The position numbers and the translations under genes are program-made. A DNA stretch of 64,000 bases from an uncultured Cedecea sp. (GTDB lineage Bacteria; Pseudomonadota; Gammaproteobacteria; Enterobacterales; Enterobacteriaceae), in NCBI RefSeq assembly GCF_947498825.1, contig NZ_CANMLV010000002.1, positions 1-64,000 of the forward strand. The letters run 5' to 3'. Below the pieces are notes generated by a model. That model did no database searches, was not told the DNA's origin, and saw only the letters and a program-made list of their open reading frames with translations. The stretch's first letter is position 1; the number at the start of each line of letters is the position of its first letter. This document shows, in pieces, positions 11,138 to 22,180 of the stretch.

Positions 11138-11992
11138 TCACTGTGGCGGAAGAACCAGTTCATCAAGCTTAAGGTTCTGAGTCCAGGAAATAGCAGCGAA
11201 AACGCGCTCCGCCGCTGCCGCTGCCGCTTTGGCAATCGGCATTCCTTTCAGTACATGGCTCATCAATTCAGCACAGAATAAATCCCCGGTTCCTTTCAGG
11301 CTCATAACCACTCGTTCATGGCTGATGGTATCCACTGACTCAGAAGTCACCGTCACGACAGAAATCGTCTCTGGAGAATCTCCCGGTGCACTGGTGATAA
11401 CCACCCACTTAAGCGTCTCAGAAAGAAGACTTTTAGCGGCTGCGACGGCCTGCTCCAGGGTATCGCACGGCATGCCCGTCAGAATGCCTAACTCAAACAG
11501 ATTAGGGGTAATACCATGGGCAACAGGCAACAGTGCCGAGCGATAGGCTTCGGGTATCCCCGCTTTTACATAGATGCCACTGTCGGTATCACCGATAACC
11601 GGATCCACCATAATCACAACATTGGGATGGTGCCGCTGAATAGTGTGCAACCATTGCGCCAGTAACGTAATTTGCTCCGCGCTCCCCATATATCCGGTCA
11701 TGACCGCTTTGAGCTCTCGCAGGGCATCACGCTCTTCCAGCGCCTGCAAATACCCTTTGAACCAGTCTGCCGGAATGACCCCACCATAATAAGTATCATA
11801 GTGGGGTGTATTACTGAACAGCACCGTCGGTACCGCCATCGCATGCCAGCCATGGTGTTTTATCGCAGGCATGGCAATACTGTTCCCCACGCTGCCATAG
11901 ATAACCTGGGACTGTACTGAGACGATGTCAGCCTGCAATGCCCGTTGCGTATTGCTAAACAGTATCGACTGGATGTCGTTATCCTGACTCAT
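11138..11992 (-). CDS. pdxK: Pyridoxine/pyridoxal/pyridoxamine kinase
   Basis: A 284-residue ribokinase-fold kinase that phosphorylates B6 vitamers with ATP. Recognisable segments are [14 protein letters not shown] (substrate binding), [25 protein letters not shown], and the catalytic-loop motif [12 protein letters not shown] near the C-terminus with the Asp general base. E. coli PdxK is 283 residues. It is convergent with crr, as in E. coli. Its product supports the PLP enzymes encoded nearby (CysK, CysM), though that link is biochemical, not regulatory. Confidence 0.95.
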   Translation of the reverse strand: MSQDNDIQSILFSNTQRALQADIVSVQSQVIYGSVGNSIAMPAIKHHGWHAMAVPTVLFSNTPHYDTYYGGVIPADWFKGYLQALEERDALRELKAVMTGYMGSAEQITLLAQWLHTIQRHHPNVVIMVDPVIGDTDSGIYVKAGIPEAYRSALLPVAHGITPNLFELGILTGMPCDTLEQAVAAAKSLLSETLKWVVITSAPGDSPETISVVTVTSESVDTISHERVVMSLKGTGDLFCAELMSHVLKGMPIAKAAAAAAERVFAAISWTQNLKLDELVLPPQ

Positions 11993-12008
11993 ATTCCCTC
12001 ACCTGGAT

Positions 12009-12121
12009 CCTGAATAATTCAAGCTGCCTGTGGGCTCTGAATTCCTTCAGACGATGAACATAGACAAACGATGTCATTCGACTGAAGAAAATCCCCAGAC
12101 AGCTTGAAGGATGACGGGTAT
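12009..12121. repeat. ERIC-type repeat between cysM and pdxK
   Basis: The outer arms CTGAATAATTCAAGCTG and CAGCTTGAAGGATGACGGG pair, with inner arms CTTCAG and CTGAAG. It ends four bases before the cysM stop codon. Confidence 0.85.
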
Positions 12122-12124
12122 AGA

Positions 12125-13036
12125 TTAAATCCCCGCCCCCTGAACATAGCTTTCTTCACCAAATACGCCTGTTGATAAATAACGATCGCCGCGATCGCAG
12201 ATAATTGCCACGACAACGGATCCAGGCTTGGCACGTGCAACACGAAGAGCACCAGCAACAGCCCCCCCGGAACTGACCCCGCAAAAGAGACCTTCCTCTG
12301 TTGCCAGGCGACGCATCGTTTGTTCCGCTTCAATTTGTGACATATCGATCACTTCATCAACTAAATCGGGCTGGTAAATTTTGGGTAACCACTCTTCAGG
12401 CCAACGTCGGATACCGGGAATACTACTCCCTTCTTCAGGTTGCAGACCAACAATCGTGACAGTTTTACTCTGCTCACGCATAAAACGCCCTACTCCGGTA
12501 ATCGTCCCTGTCGTCCCCATACTGGAAACAAAATGGGTAATACGCCCCTCGGTCTGCTGCCAGATTTCAGGTCCGGTAGTCCGGTAGTGCGCCAGAGGAT
12601 TATCAGGATTATTAAATTGATCAAGGATCACTCCTTCTCCTCGGTCAGCCATTTCCTGCGCCAGTTCACGGGCACCTTCCATTCCTTGTGCTTTGGTCAC
12701 CAGAATCAGTTCTGCACCATACGCCTGCATCGCCGCTTTACGTTCCATGCTCATATTATCAGGCATCAGTAATTTTATTCGGTAGCCTTTTAGCGCTGCG
12801 ATCATTGCCAGCGCAATACCGGTATTACCACTCGTCGCTTCAATAAGAACGTCGCCCGGTTTAATCTCGCCGCGTTTTTCAGCTTCAACAATCATTGACA
12901 GTGCCGCACGGTCTTTCACCGAACCTGCCGGATTATTGCCTTCCAGTTTGACCCAAATCTCACTGCCATTATTAAGCCCGGTGCGTTGCAGACGTACCAA
13001 GGGTGTATTGCCAATTGTATTTTCTAAAGTGACCAC
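12125..13036 (-). CDS. cysM: Cysteine synthase B
   Basis: A 303-residue PLP enzyme that makes cysteine from O-acetylserine and sulfide, or S-sulfocysteine from thiosulfate. The PLP lysine is Lys41 in [35 protein letters not shown] and GVSSGGAVAG complete the active-site loops. I start at GTG 13036 because it restores the E. coli length and N-terminus and has GGGAG five bases upstream; a longer frame adds 11 residues without similarity. It lies downstream of cysA in the same direction, with an ERIC repeat in between. Thiosulfate use fits its place next to the CysPTWA importer. Confidence 0.96.
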   Translation of the reverse strand: MVTLENTIGNTPLVRLQRTGLNNGSEIWVKLEGNNPAGSVKDRAALSMIVEAEKRGEIKPGDVLIEATSGNTGIALAMIAALKGYRIKLLMPDNMSMERKAAMQAYGAELILVTKAQGMEGARELAQEMADRGEGVILDQFNNPDNPLAHYRTTGPEIWQQTEGRITHFVSSMGTTGTITGVGRFMREQSKTVTIVGLQPEEGSSIPGIRRWPEEWLPKIYQPDLVDEVIDMSQIEAEQTMRRLATEEGLFCGVSSGGAVAGALRVARAKPGSVVVAIICDRGDRYLSTGVFGEESYVQGAGI

Positions 13037-13091
13037 TACCACTCCCTGATGACATAAAAAAACGGCCACTCAGGCCGCTATTAGGTGTTAT

Positions 13092-13215
13092 ATACCCTGA
13101 ATAACTCGAGGCACAGGCAGAAGGCGGGCGAAAAACCCCGACGAGCTTACTCCCGTATGTGATTCGGGGGAGTAAGCGCTGCCAACGCACATGTAACCTG
13201 AAGTATGGCGGGTAA
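13092..13215. repeat. ERIC-type repeat between cysA and cysM
   Basis: This copy is close to classic ERIC: AGCTTACTCC, GTGATTCGGGGGAGTAAGCG and GCCAACGCACATGTAACCTG are all present, bounded by ATACCC and GGGTA. It fills most of the cysA-cysM gap. Confidence 0.92.
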
Positions 13216-13223
13216 TTAAATTA

Positions 13224-14309
13224 TCAGGATGACTGCTTCAGGTCTAGCGACGAAATACGGTTATTACCCTGATAAATTCTCGCATGCTGTAAACCCACAA
13301 ACAGACGCTCGCCGCGTTGCGGAGGAGTGCTGTCACGAAGCACCACGGTGATGGGCTCATCATGCCAGCCTAGTGGCTGTACCACTAGCTGGGTAAAGTG
13401 GCCTCGAGGACTGATTTCCAGTACCTGTACCGGTAAAGGTGAGTCGAGATTCGTACGTCGACTGACATCCACTTCCCAGGGACGCAGGAACAAGTCAACT
13501 TCACCTTGATAATTCGGGGTAAAATCTAATGACCAGCGATGGGCGCCAACCTGGAAATGGCTGGCGTTAATTGTGCCAGTAATCCGGTTTACCTCTCCCA
13601 GAAACTCCAGTACAAAGCGTGTTTCCGGCTCCCGCCACACCACTTCCGGGGTATCAACCTGTTCAATATTTCCGTTACTCATCACCACAACCCGGTCTGC
13701 CACTTCCATGGCTTCTTCCTGGTCATGGGTAACAAAGACACTGGTGAAGCGAAGTTCTTCATGAAGCTCACGCAACCACCGGCGCAGTTCTTTACGTACC
13801 TGTGCGTCCAGCGCACCAAAAGGCTCATCAAGCAGCAATATTTGCGGCTCTACCGCCAATGCGCGCGCCAGAGCAACACGTTGCTTCTGTCCGCCAGAAA
13901 GTTGAGCCGGGTAACGATCGGCAAGGTGAGATAGCTGAACCATTTCCAGTAATTTGGTGACTTTTTGCTTAATAACCGCAGCAGAAGGACGCTCACGACG
14001 CGGTAATACCGTCAAACCAAACGCAATATTGTCGAATACCGACATATGGCGGAATAAGGCATAGTGCTGGAAGACAAAACCAACTTTACGTTCACGGGCA
14101 TGGACCTGGCTTACGTCTTTACCATTAAAACGGATCTGACCGCTATTCTGATGCTCCAGGCCAGCAATAATACGTAATAATGTTGTTTTACCTGAGCCTG
14201 ATGGGCCCAGTAATGCCACCATCTGACCAGAAGGAATATCCAGCGAGATATCATTCAGTACCTGGGTTTTACCAAATGACTTATTAATGCCGGCAATATC
14301 AATGCTCAT
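13224..14309 (-). CDS. cysA: Sulfate/thiosulfate ABC transporter ATPase CysA
   Basis: A 361-residue ATPase powering sulfate and thiosulfate import. Walker A is GPSGSGKTT (about residue 35), the ABC signature LSGGQKQR (about 135), Walker [12 protein letters not shown], and the switch histidine lies in [11 protein letters not shown]-terminal TOBE-like region follows from about residue 240. It overlaps cysW by 11 bp and is the last gene of cysP-T-W-A. E. coli CysA is 365 residues. Confidence 0.97.
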   Translation of the reverse strand: MSIDIAGINKSFGKTQVLNDISLDIPSGQMVALLGPSGSGKTTLLRIIAGLEHQNSGQIRFNGKDVSQVHARERKVGFVFQHYALFRHMSVFDNIAFGLTVLPRRERPSAAVIKQKVTKLLEMVQLSHLADRYPAQLSGGQKQRVALARALAVEPQILLLDEPFGALDAQVRKELRRWLRELHEELRFTSVFVTHDQEEAMEVADRVVVMSNGNIEQVDTPEVVWREPETRFVLEFLGEVNRITGTINASHFQVGAHRWSLDFTPNYQGEVDLFLRPWEVDVSRRTNLDSPLPVQVLEISPRGHFTQLVVQPLGWHDEPITVVLRDSTPPQRGERLFVGLQHARIYQGNNRISSLDLKQSS

Positions 14310-15174
14310 GATTTTCCTCCTGCTTGAGGCGTTTTTCCTGGTTATTCAGACGCCACTGCAGCGCACTTTTTAAGAACAATGTCAAAATAGCCATCACGGT
14401 TAATAGGGCGGCAGCGGTAAAGGCTCCGACGGTATTATAATCTTGCTGCAACAGTTCAATTTGCAGTGGTAATGAGAAAGTCTCACCCCGTATTGCTCCC
14501 GACACCACTGAAACAGCACCAAATTCGCCAATCGCACGGGCATTAGTCAGAACCACGCCGTATAACAGCGCCCAGCGAATATTAGGCAGTGTCACTCGAC
14601 GAAACATCTGCCAGCCTGACGCACCCAGCAAAATCGCCGCCTCGTCCTCCTGGCTTCCCTGGCTGAGCATGACCGGTACCAACTCACGCACGACAAAAGG
14701 ACAGGTCACAAAAATAGTCACCAGAACCATGCCCGGCCAGGCAAACATAATTTGCAGATCATAGGCTTCAAGGAAACCGTTCAGGGGGCCGTTTGAGCCG
14801 TAAAACAGTAAGTACACCAGACCAGCAACGACCGGAGATACCGCAAAAGGGATATCCAGTAAGGTTAAAAGCAGCTGGCGGCCAGGGAAATCAAATCGTG
14901 TCACCAGCCAAGCCAATAAGATACCAAACACCAGATTGACCGGTACCGTTATCAGCGCAATTAATACCGTAAGCCAGATAGCATGAAGCATATCGGGGTT
15001 AGCGATATTATTGAGTGCGGGCATTATGCCTTTAGAAAAGGCTTCGGAGAAAATAGAGATAACCGGTACTACCAGAATCAGAAACGAGACCAGCATACCT
15101 ATGGCAATCAGCGACCATTTCCCCCAGTTAATACGCCCGGAGCGATTGTTATTTACTGCCGATTCATGCGCCAT
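14299..15174 (-). CDS. cysW: Sulfate/thiosulfate ABC permease CysW
   Basis: A 291-residue inner-membrane permease with about six membrane segments and the BPD-transport signature ([20 protein letters not shown], the EAA loop that contacts CysA). It pairs with CysT to form the channel. Length equals E. coli CysW. It shares one base with cysT upstream and overlaps cysA by 11 bp downstream, so the four subunits are translationally coupled. Confidence 0.97.
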   Translation of the reverse strand: MAHESAVNNNRSGRINWGKWSLIAIGMLVSFLILVVPVISIFSEAFSKGIMPALNNIANPDMLHAIWLTVLIALITVPVNLVFGILLAWLVTRFDFPGRQLLLTLLDIPFAVSPVVAGLVYLLFYGSNGPLNGFLEAYDLQIMFAWPGMVLVTIFVTCPFVVRELVPVMLSQGSQEDEAAILLGASGWQMFRRVTLPNIRWALLYGVVLTNARAIGEFGAVSVVSGAIRGETFSLPLQIELLQQDYNTVGAFTAAALLTVMAILTLFLKSALQWRLNNQEKRLKQEENHEH

Positions 15175-16007
15175 TAGTGACCTACCACGCGTCGACCAAA
15201 GCGACTCTGTATGGTGTTAACGGTGAACAACAGTAATAACGACGCGGCAAGAATAACCGAAGCAATCGCACTGGCTGCTGGATAGTCAAACTCTTGTAAA
15301 CGCACAAAAATCATCAGTGAGGTGACCTCTGTTTTCCAGGCTATATTCCCGGCGATAAAAATAACCGCGCCGAACTCACCCAGACTACGGGTGAAAGATA
15401 ACGCCACACCTGCCATCAATGCCGGAGAGAGCTCAGGCATAACCACCCGGCAAAAGCTCTGCCAGCGTGTTGCACCCAGCGTTTCTGCCGCTTCTTCATA
15501 TTCAGGACCCAGCTCTTCCAGGACCGGTTGTACGGTACGCACGACAAAAGGAATACTGGTAAAAGCCATCGCGACCGCAATACCAAGCCAAGTGTAGGTC
15601 ACTTTAATATCAAACTGAGCCAGCCATTCGCCGTACCAGCCATTGACAGAAAATAGCCCGGCGAGGGTTAAACCCGCTACCGCCGTTGGTAAAGCGAAAG
15701 GTAAATCCATCAACGCATCAAGCAGACTGCGCCCGGGGAATTGATACCTGGTCAGTATCCAGGCCATCAGCAAACCAAACACTCCGTTAAAAACGGATGC
15801 CACTGCCGCTGAAATCAGGGTCACTTTATAAGCCGCAACAACTTGCGGGTTAGTGATAACTTCCCAGTACTGGGCTAATGTCATTTCCGACAATTGCATC
15901 ACTAACGCGCTTAACGGCAGTAACAGTATTAAGCAAACAAACAGCAAACTGGTGCCCAGGCTTAAAGTGAAGCCAGGAAGGACACGCTTTGAGGCCTGGG
16001 CAAACAT
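15174..16007 (-). CDS. cysT: Sulfate/thiosulfate ABC permease CysT (CysU)
   Basis: A 277-residue inner-membrane permease, the same length as in E. coli. It has about six membrane segments and the EAA loop EEAAETLGATRWQSFCRVVM. It forms a heterodimer with CysW. It shares one base with each neighbouring gene (cysP upstream, cysW downstream), a tight operon junction. Confidence 0.97.
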   Translation of the reverse strand: MFAQASKRVLPGFTLSLGTSLLFVCLILLLPLSALVMQLSEMTLAQYWEVITNPQVVAAYKVTLISAAVASVFNGVFGLLMAWILTRYQFPGRSLLDALMDLPFALPTAVAGLTLAGLFSVNGWYGEWLAQFDIKVTYTWLGIAVAMAFTSIPFVVRTVQPVLEELGPEYEEAAETLGATRWQSFCRVVMPELSPALMAGVALSFTRSLGEFGAVIFIAGNIAWKTEVTSLMIFVRLQEFDYPAASAIASVILAASLLLLFTVNTIQSRFGRRVVGH

Positions 16008-17023
16008 TAACTACGCCCCGCTGCTAACAGTTTGTCCAGTTCACCGCCTGTTGCGAAGTGCGTTTTCATCACTTCCGGCCAGCCACCAAATTGTTCTTCC
16101 ACACTGAACAGTTCAGTTTGTGGGAATTTATCTTTCAGTTTTTCCATAACCTGTGGATTATTCACCCGATAGTAGTAGTCAGTGATAATTTCCTGGGCTT
16201 TCGGACTATAGAGATACTCAAGATACTCTTTAGCCGCTTTTTCGGTGCCATTTGATTTGGTGTTTTTATCCACCCATGCAACCGGAAACTCTGCCAGAAC
16301 GTTAACTTCAGGTACGACAACTTCGTAGCCTTCTTTCTCGTACTGATTACGAATATTGTTCACTTCTGATTCAAAGGAGATTAAAACATCCCCCAGACCA
16401 CGTTCCACAAAGCTGGTTGTTGCGCCGCGTCCCCCGGTGTCGAAGACTTCAACATTACCCAAAAACTTTTTCATAAACTGCTCGGTCTTCGCTTTATCAC
16501 CACCGTCGGCTTTATCTGCCGCACCCCATGCAGCGAGGTAGGTATAGCGCGCATTACCTGAAGTTTTTGGATTAGGGAAAATCAGTTTTACATCTGAGCG
16601 CGCCAAGTCGTCCCAACTCTTGATGTTTTTAGGATTACCTTTGCGCACCAGGAAAGCCATAGTGGAGTAGAATGGTGAGCTGTTATTGCCAAGACGGCTT
16701 TGCCAGTCAGCCGGGATCAGGTTGCCTTTATCATGCAAAATTTGCACATCGCTGACCTGGTTATATGTCACCACGTCAGCTTTCAAGCCCTGCAAAATGG
16801 CCAGTGCCTGTTTTGATGACCCGGCATGAGATTGTTTAATCGTCAACTTATCGCCGTTATTTTCATCAGCCCACTGTTTTTCAAACGGTGGGTTTAATGC
16901 TGAGAATAACTCACGAGACACATCGTAAGAGCTGTTCAGTAGCTCAGTTGCCTGAGCAGAACCAGCAAGTACTAAAGAAACTGCTAACGCGTTCCAGACA
17001 TTTTTAACTGCTGTGATTGCCAT
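16007..17023 (-). CDS. cysP: Periplasmic thiosulfate-binding protein CysP
   Basis: A 338-residue periplasmic solute-binding protein, the same length as E. coli CysP. The N-terminal signal peptide ends near [15 protein letters not shown] with an Ala-x-Ala-like site. The core motifs [20 protein letters not shown] and [18 protein letters not shown] belong to the sulfate-binding family. It is the first gene of the importer operon, with a 154-bp leader; in E. coli this promoter is CysB-activated. Unlike E. coli there is no ucpA nearby; yfeX lies directly upstream. Confidence 0.97.
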   Translation of the reverse strand: MAITAVKNVWNALAVSLVLAGSAQATELLNSSYDVSRELFSALNPPFEKQWADENNGDKLTIKQSHAGSSKQALAILQGLKADVVTYNQVSDVQILHDKGNLIPADWQSRLGNNSSPFYSTMAFLVRKGNPKNIKSWDDLARSDVKLIFPNPKTSGNARYTYLAAWGAADKADGGDKAKTEQFMKKFLGNVEVFDTGGRGATTSFVERGLGDVLISFESEVNNIRNQYEKEGYEVVVPEVNVLAEFPVAWVDKNTKSNGTEKAAKEYLEYLYSPKAQEIITDYYYRVNNPQVMEKLKDKFPQTELFSVEEQFGGWPEVMKTHFATGGELDKLLAAGRS

Positions 17024-17177
17024 GCTTTGCCCTTACATGTGGTGAAAGTAGTGGTTAACTGGCAACCAGTTTATTTATAACAAGTGTCAAAACTATAACG
17101 CTTTTATATACCGTTTAGCGATTTGCAATAAGAAACAAGCATAAGCAGATGTGGCGCGGTTCATGCCGCGCCAATCG

Positions 17178-18077
17178 TTAGACTTTTAGTAGGACATCAA
17201 GCGAAGGGGCGAAATAATAACCGCCAGTTACTGCCCGGGTGAAACGCAGCATACCGTCACGTTTACCGTCGGTATCACCAAACATACTCAGAAGCTGTTG
17301 CTCAATATTATGTAAACGCGCGCAATAGGCGATAAAATACAGACCGTGTACACCGCTGGCAGTACCATAAGGCAGGCTCTGACGCAGAATTTTTAAGCCT
17401 TTACCGTTTTCTTTCAAATCAACCCGGCTCAGATGTGAAGTCACCGGACGCTCGTCAGGCTCAATCTCTTCATTTTCTTGTTTGGTTCGCCCAATGATCA
17501 TCTCCTGGTCATGGGTGCTCATGCGATTAAGCTGTTGCAGGTTATGTTCCCAGCGCTGTACCAGAACATAGCTACCACCTTCATCAACGCCTTCCTGAAT
17601 AATGGCGACTTTTCGACGTTCTTCCTCACCCTGAGGATTTTCAGTACCATCAACAAAACCACTCAGGTCACGCTCTTCAACCCAACGGAAACCATGCGTT
17701 TCTTCTTCAATTTTCAGTGCACGACCAAAAGCATTGAGTGCTGCCTGCGCTAAAGTAAAGTTCACATCATGACGCAAGGAAAGAATATGGATCATGACAT
17801 CATGCTGCGTTGCCGGTGCCAGCCCCCGCCCTAACGGCGTGAAATCTTTCAATTCTTTAGCGCTTTCATTTCCACGCAGTTCACGCCACAATTTGTTACC
17901 GAATGCCACTACTGCGCCAAGCTGTGCTTCAGGAAACTGCTGCTGAAGTCCATTCAGTGCATCAATGAACTTTGTGCAGCCAGCACGCAGCGCGGCAAAA
18001 TCCCCAGTGAAAGAAGCTTCTAACCAGATAGCTGCACGACAATGCTCAGGCAGAATGCCACTTTGAGTCCGAGACAT
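17178..18077 (-). CDS. yfeX: Dye-decolorising-type heme peroxidase YfeX
   Basis: A 299-residue DyP-family peroxidase that binds heme in the cytoplasm. The GFVDGTENP motif carries the distal aspartate, and [15 protein letters not shown] and [20 protein letters not shown] match E. coli YfeX. The family uses hydrogen peroxide; reports for YfeX describe porphyrinogen oxidation and a disputed heme-deferrochelatase activity. I start at ATG 18077, which has AGGAGAA just upstream and the E. coli N-terminus ([13 protein letters not shown]). A longer frame adds 24 unrelated residues. The leader is unusual: two ERIC repeats, a perfect 16-bp palindrome and a Fur-like box further up. Confidence 0.95.
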   Translation of the reverse strand: MSRTQSGILPEHCRAAIWLEASFTGDFAALRAGCTKFIDALNGLQQQFPEAQLGAVVAFGNKLWRELRGNESAKELKDFTPLGRGLAPATQHDVMIHILSLRHDVNFTLAQAALNAFGRALKIEEETHGFRWVEERDLSGFVDGTENPQGEEERRKVAIIQEGVDEGGSYVLVQRWEHNLQQLNRMSTHDQEMIIGRTKQENEEIEPDERPVTSHLSRVDLKENGKGLKILRQSLPYGTASGVHGLYFIAYCARLHNIEQQLLSMFGDTDGKRDGMLRFTRAVTGGYYFAPSLDVLLKV

Positions 18078-18130
18078 AAATTCTCCTACAATGGTAGCCA
18101 CGACAGCGGCCCTCAGATTGCTAACAATAT

Positions 18131-18146
18131 GAAAACACGTGTTTTC
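18131..18146. promoter_or_regulatory. Perfect 16-bp palindrome in the yfeX promoter
   Basis: GAAAACACGTGTTTTC is fully symmetric. On the minus strand it lies just downstream of a -10-like TATTAT at 18155-18160, overlapping the expected start of yfeX transcription. That is a typical repressor position; the binding protein is unknown. Confidence 0.5.
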
Positions 18147-18168
18147 CACGCTTTATAATACATCTGCC

Positions 18169-18299
18169 ATACTTCAAGTTGCCCAAGCTTTACCTGCGTA
18201 AATTTCGCAGAATCACAGCATTTATCTCAGCTTATCGACAACAGAAGCTTTGCGCCTGCAGGCACGCAACACCCAGGCAACTTGAAGTATGAAGGGTAT
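18169..18299. repeat. ERIC-type repeat upstream of yfeX
   Basis: The left arm CATACTTCAAGTTGCCCA and right arm ACCCAGGCAACTTGAAGTAT pair with each other. It is the first of a tandem pair in the 475-bp yfeY-yfeX gap. The rest of that gap holds the palindrome, a Fur-like box and about 100 bp of AT-rich sequence. Confidence 0.85.
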
Positions 18300-18377
18300 A
18301 TACCCAAAATAATTCGAGTTGCTTGTAGGCGCGACTCATGCACGCAACACCCAAGCAACTTGAAGTATGAAGGGTAT
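18300..18377. repeat. ERIC-type repeat, internally deleted
   Basis: A 78-bp copy bounded by ATACCC and GGGTAT, keeping both outer arms (AATTCGAGTTGCTTG, CAAGCAACTTGAAGT) but lacking most of the centre. It abuts the preceding full copy. Confidence 0.85.
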
Positions 18378-18482
18378 AAATGACATAACGACACGTGAGA
18401 GATAACTATTCTCAAATGCCGTTATTGAGTCGGACCAATTTATGAATTTTTAAGTTTCGCTTTATTGACCTGCAACATGACT

Positions 18483-18501
18483 CATTACGATAATCATTAT
18501 A
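18483..18501 (-). promoter_or_regulatory. Fur-box-like site and -10 upstream of yfeX
   Basis: CATTACGATAATCATTATA matches the 19-bp Fur consensus at 15 positions. On the minus strand it contains TATAAT, so a repressor here would cover a promoter pointing at yfeX. Two ERIC copies separate it from the gene. Confidence 0.5.
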
Positions 18502-18552
18502 TACCCGCTACCCTTCACATTACCTAAACCAGACTAACAATGAATATCATGG

Positions 18553-19128
18553 TTATTGTTGCCAAATAATTTTATACAGAGTCCATTTTTTCAGTTGGTC
18601 ATCTGAAGGTAACAGGCTTTCCGGTCCATTCCACTCACCTTTAAAGGCATAACTGATATGGGTACTCTGCGGTGCTTTGCAGACAACTAAATCAGCGTCA
18701 TCTCCCCTGCCCTGCTCACAAACACCGAAAGCTTTATCGTATAAATCACCGAACGGTGTGCCTGGCTTAACGCCACTTTCACTCTCAATACTTGGATCCA
18801 TCACATCAATTCGGCTGACTTTGCCATTACTGCCGTTAATGACAAGCATCACCTGTTTATCTTTCAGTGCTTCAAAGTAAGAAACAATTTCCCCGTTCGC
18901 GCTTTTCATGCCATTACGCAGACGATAATTATCATCCAGCCCATCGCGGATAGCGTCTTCATCCATGGGGGTTGTGGCATTAAGGCCTGCCACTCCCTGC
19001 TCACTGACAGTGGCAGATCCACCAAACCAATTCCAGGGAAGTGCCGAAGACCACTGAACAGACGACATCGTTGAACAGCCGGCTAAAATGAGTGGTAGTC
19101 CCAATACCATCAGGCGCAAAAATTTCAT
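18553..19128 (-). CDS. yfeY: RpoE-regulated lipoprotein YfeY
   Basis: A 191-residue outer-membrane-type lipoprotein. The signal peptide ends in the lipobox LILAGC, so Cys17 becomes the lipidated N-terminus, and the next residue is Ser, which favours sorting to the outer membrane. The body matches E. coli YfeY (DUF1131-type fold). Its function is unknown, but in E. coli it is a sigma-E regulon member, and a good sigma-E promoter lies inside the end of yfeZ upstream. Confidence 0.93.
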   Translation of the reverse strand: MKFLRLMVLGLPLILAGCSTMSSVQWSSALPWNWFGGSATVSEQGVAGLNATTPMDEDAIRDGLDDNYRLRNGMKSANGEIVSYFEALKDKQVMLVINGSNGKVSRIDVMDPSIESESGVKPGTPFGDLYDKAFGVCEQGRGDDADLVVCKAPQSTHISYAFKGEWNGPESLLPSDDQLKKWTLYKIIWQQ

Positions 19129-19159
19129 TAAGGGATCCTTTTTAAAAGAAGTGACGGCT

Positions 19160-19188
19160 TTTGGAGTACATCAATGATGAAAAGTGCC
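19160..19188 (-). promoter_or_regulatory. Sigma-E promoter for yfeY
   Basis: On the minus strand GGCACTT, 16 nt, then TCCAAA closely fits the sigma-E pattern GGAACTT-N16-TCNAA. Transcription would start about 25 nt before the yfeY ATG. It lies within the last codons of yfeZ and its stop. Confidence 0.65.
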
Positions 19189-19626
19189 ATTTGATTCATG
19201 ATGTAAAGCAAAGTAATCACGCAGCCTGCGGTTCATCAGCAACCACCAGAGTGCCAGAATATCTATCACCAGTAACAGAATAGTGATACCACTAATAGTG
19301 TTATCAGCCAGTACGCTACACTGCCATACCAGCAAGAGTAGCTGAGTGATGATTAATACACCCTGTAATATTCGCCATAAACGTGGCCATAAGTGACGGC
19401 GGCCACTAAGCAAAAAAGCAATCGCTGCCGGAATACCGGGTAACAAACCGAGCCAGAAATAGTCACTATCAGGGTAAAATCCTTTGAGAATAGCCTCTCC
19501 CTGCTCACGAGAAGCACCCGCAATAACCAGTAATACCCAGGTTCGGGCCTGAAAAAGTAAGATAGCCCAAAACAGAACAGGTGCTTTCAGATATCCTTGT
19601 GAATCGAAATCATTATATGAGTACAT
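19171..19626 (-). CDS. yfeZ: DUF2919 family membrane protein YfeZ
   Basis: A 151-residue inner-membrane protein with about four hydrophobic segments (AILLFQARTWVLLVI, WLGLLPGIPAAIAFLL, GVLIITQLLLLVW, GITILLLVIDILALWWLL). It matches the DUF2919/YfeZ family by content and by its place between ypeA and yfeY. Function is unknown. It starts 13 bp after the ypeA stop, so the two are probably cotranscribed; yfeY has its own stress promoter overlapping the end of this gene. Confidence 0.85.
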   Translation of the reverse strand: MYSYNDFDSQGYLKAPVLFWAILLFQARTWVLLVIAGASREQGEAILKGFYPDSDYFWLGLLPGIPAAIAFLLSGRRHLWPRLWRILQGVLIITQLLLLVWQCSVLADNTISGITILLLVIDILALWWLLMNRRLRDYFALHHESNGTFHH

Positions 19627-19639
19627 ATTCAGGTCTTAC

Positions 19640-20065
19640 TCAATACTCCTGATCTTCAATCAGTCGTTTTCCCAGTAAAATCGTATCCTGATGCTCATAT
19701 TCAAGCTTTTCATACAAACCAATGACCAAATCGTTTTCTTCCCGAATATGGATATGGATCTTCGGACATCCACGTGCTATTAGCTTCTTTTCCAGTCGGT
19801 TTAATAAGGCATTTGCAATACCGCGTCCGCGATATTCAGGATGCACGCCAAGATAGTAGGCCGATCCTCGGTGACCATCATATCCTCCCATCAATGATCC
19901 TATGACTTCACCGGCAACTTCAGCCACCAAAAATAAGTCCGGGGAGTGTTGTAACTTACGTTCAATATCCATTTCAGGATCATTCCAAGGGCGTAATAAA
20001 TCGCAACGTTCCCAGAGAGTAATCACTTCTTCGAAGTCTTCCTGGCGAAAAACACGAATTTCCAT
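19640..20065 (-). CDS. ypeA: GNAT-family acetyltransferase YpeA
   Basis: A 141-residue GCN5-related N-acetyltransferase. The acetyl-CoA pyrophosphate loop is [11 protein letters not shown] (about residue 80), preceded by YYLGVHPE on strand beta-4. It matches E. coli YpeA in length and in [21 protein letters not shown] and CPKIHIH. I start at ATG 20065; a GTG four codons upstream is also possible. The substrate is unknown. It is divergent from amiA and probably cotranscribed with yfeZ. Confidence 0.92.
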   Translation of the reverse strand: MEIRVFRQEDFEEVITLWERCDLLRPWNDPEMDIERKLQHSPDLFLVAEVAGEVIGSLMGGYDGHRGSAYYLGVHPEYRGRGIANALLNRLEKKLIARGCPKIHIHIREENDLVIGLYEKLEYEHQDTILLGKRLIEDQEY

Positions 20066-20220
20066 GAGAGTAACCACCTTGAATCAGAAAAGTCTAATTA
20101 TGGCGATAAGCGCCTTATAAACCAATATCTGCCACAAAACTGTTAAAAAAGTGGCATAATGATTGATTAGCTATTAAATGAATGAAAAAAAACATTTATG
20201 GCATAATTACTTGGGTTTTT

Positions 20221-20346
20221 TATACCATAAATAATTCGAGTTTCCTGTAGGCGCTAAGTTAAGGCCGTCGATAAGCATAGATAAATGCTGTGATTCGGCG
20301 ACACTCACTGCGGCAACCCCCAGGCGACTTGAAGTATGACGGGTAT
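20221..20346. repeat. ERIC-type repeat between ypeA and amiA
   Basis: A 126-bp copy from TATACC to GGGTAT with outer arms AATTCGAGTTTCCTG and CAGGCGACTTGAAGT. It occupies the middle of the 328-bp divergent ypeA/amiA gap and ends 47 bp before amiA. No other feature was recognised in the gap. Confidence 0.88.
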
Positions 20347-20393
20347 ACACCATAACTGTCTTCTGAATCATATAAGATAACGATTTCATCCGT

Positions 20394-22173
<1,780 letters not shown>

Positions 22174-22180
22174 ACGCTGA

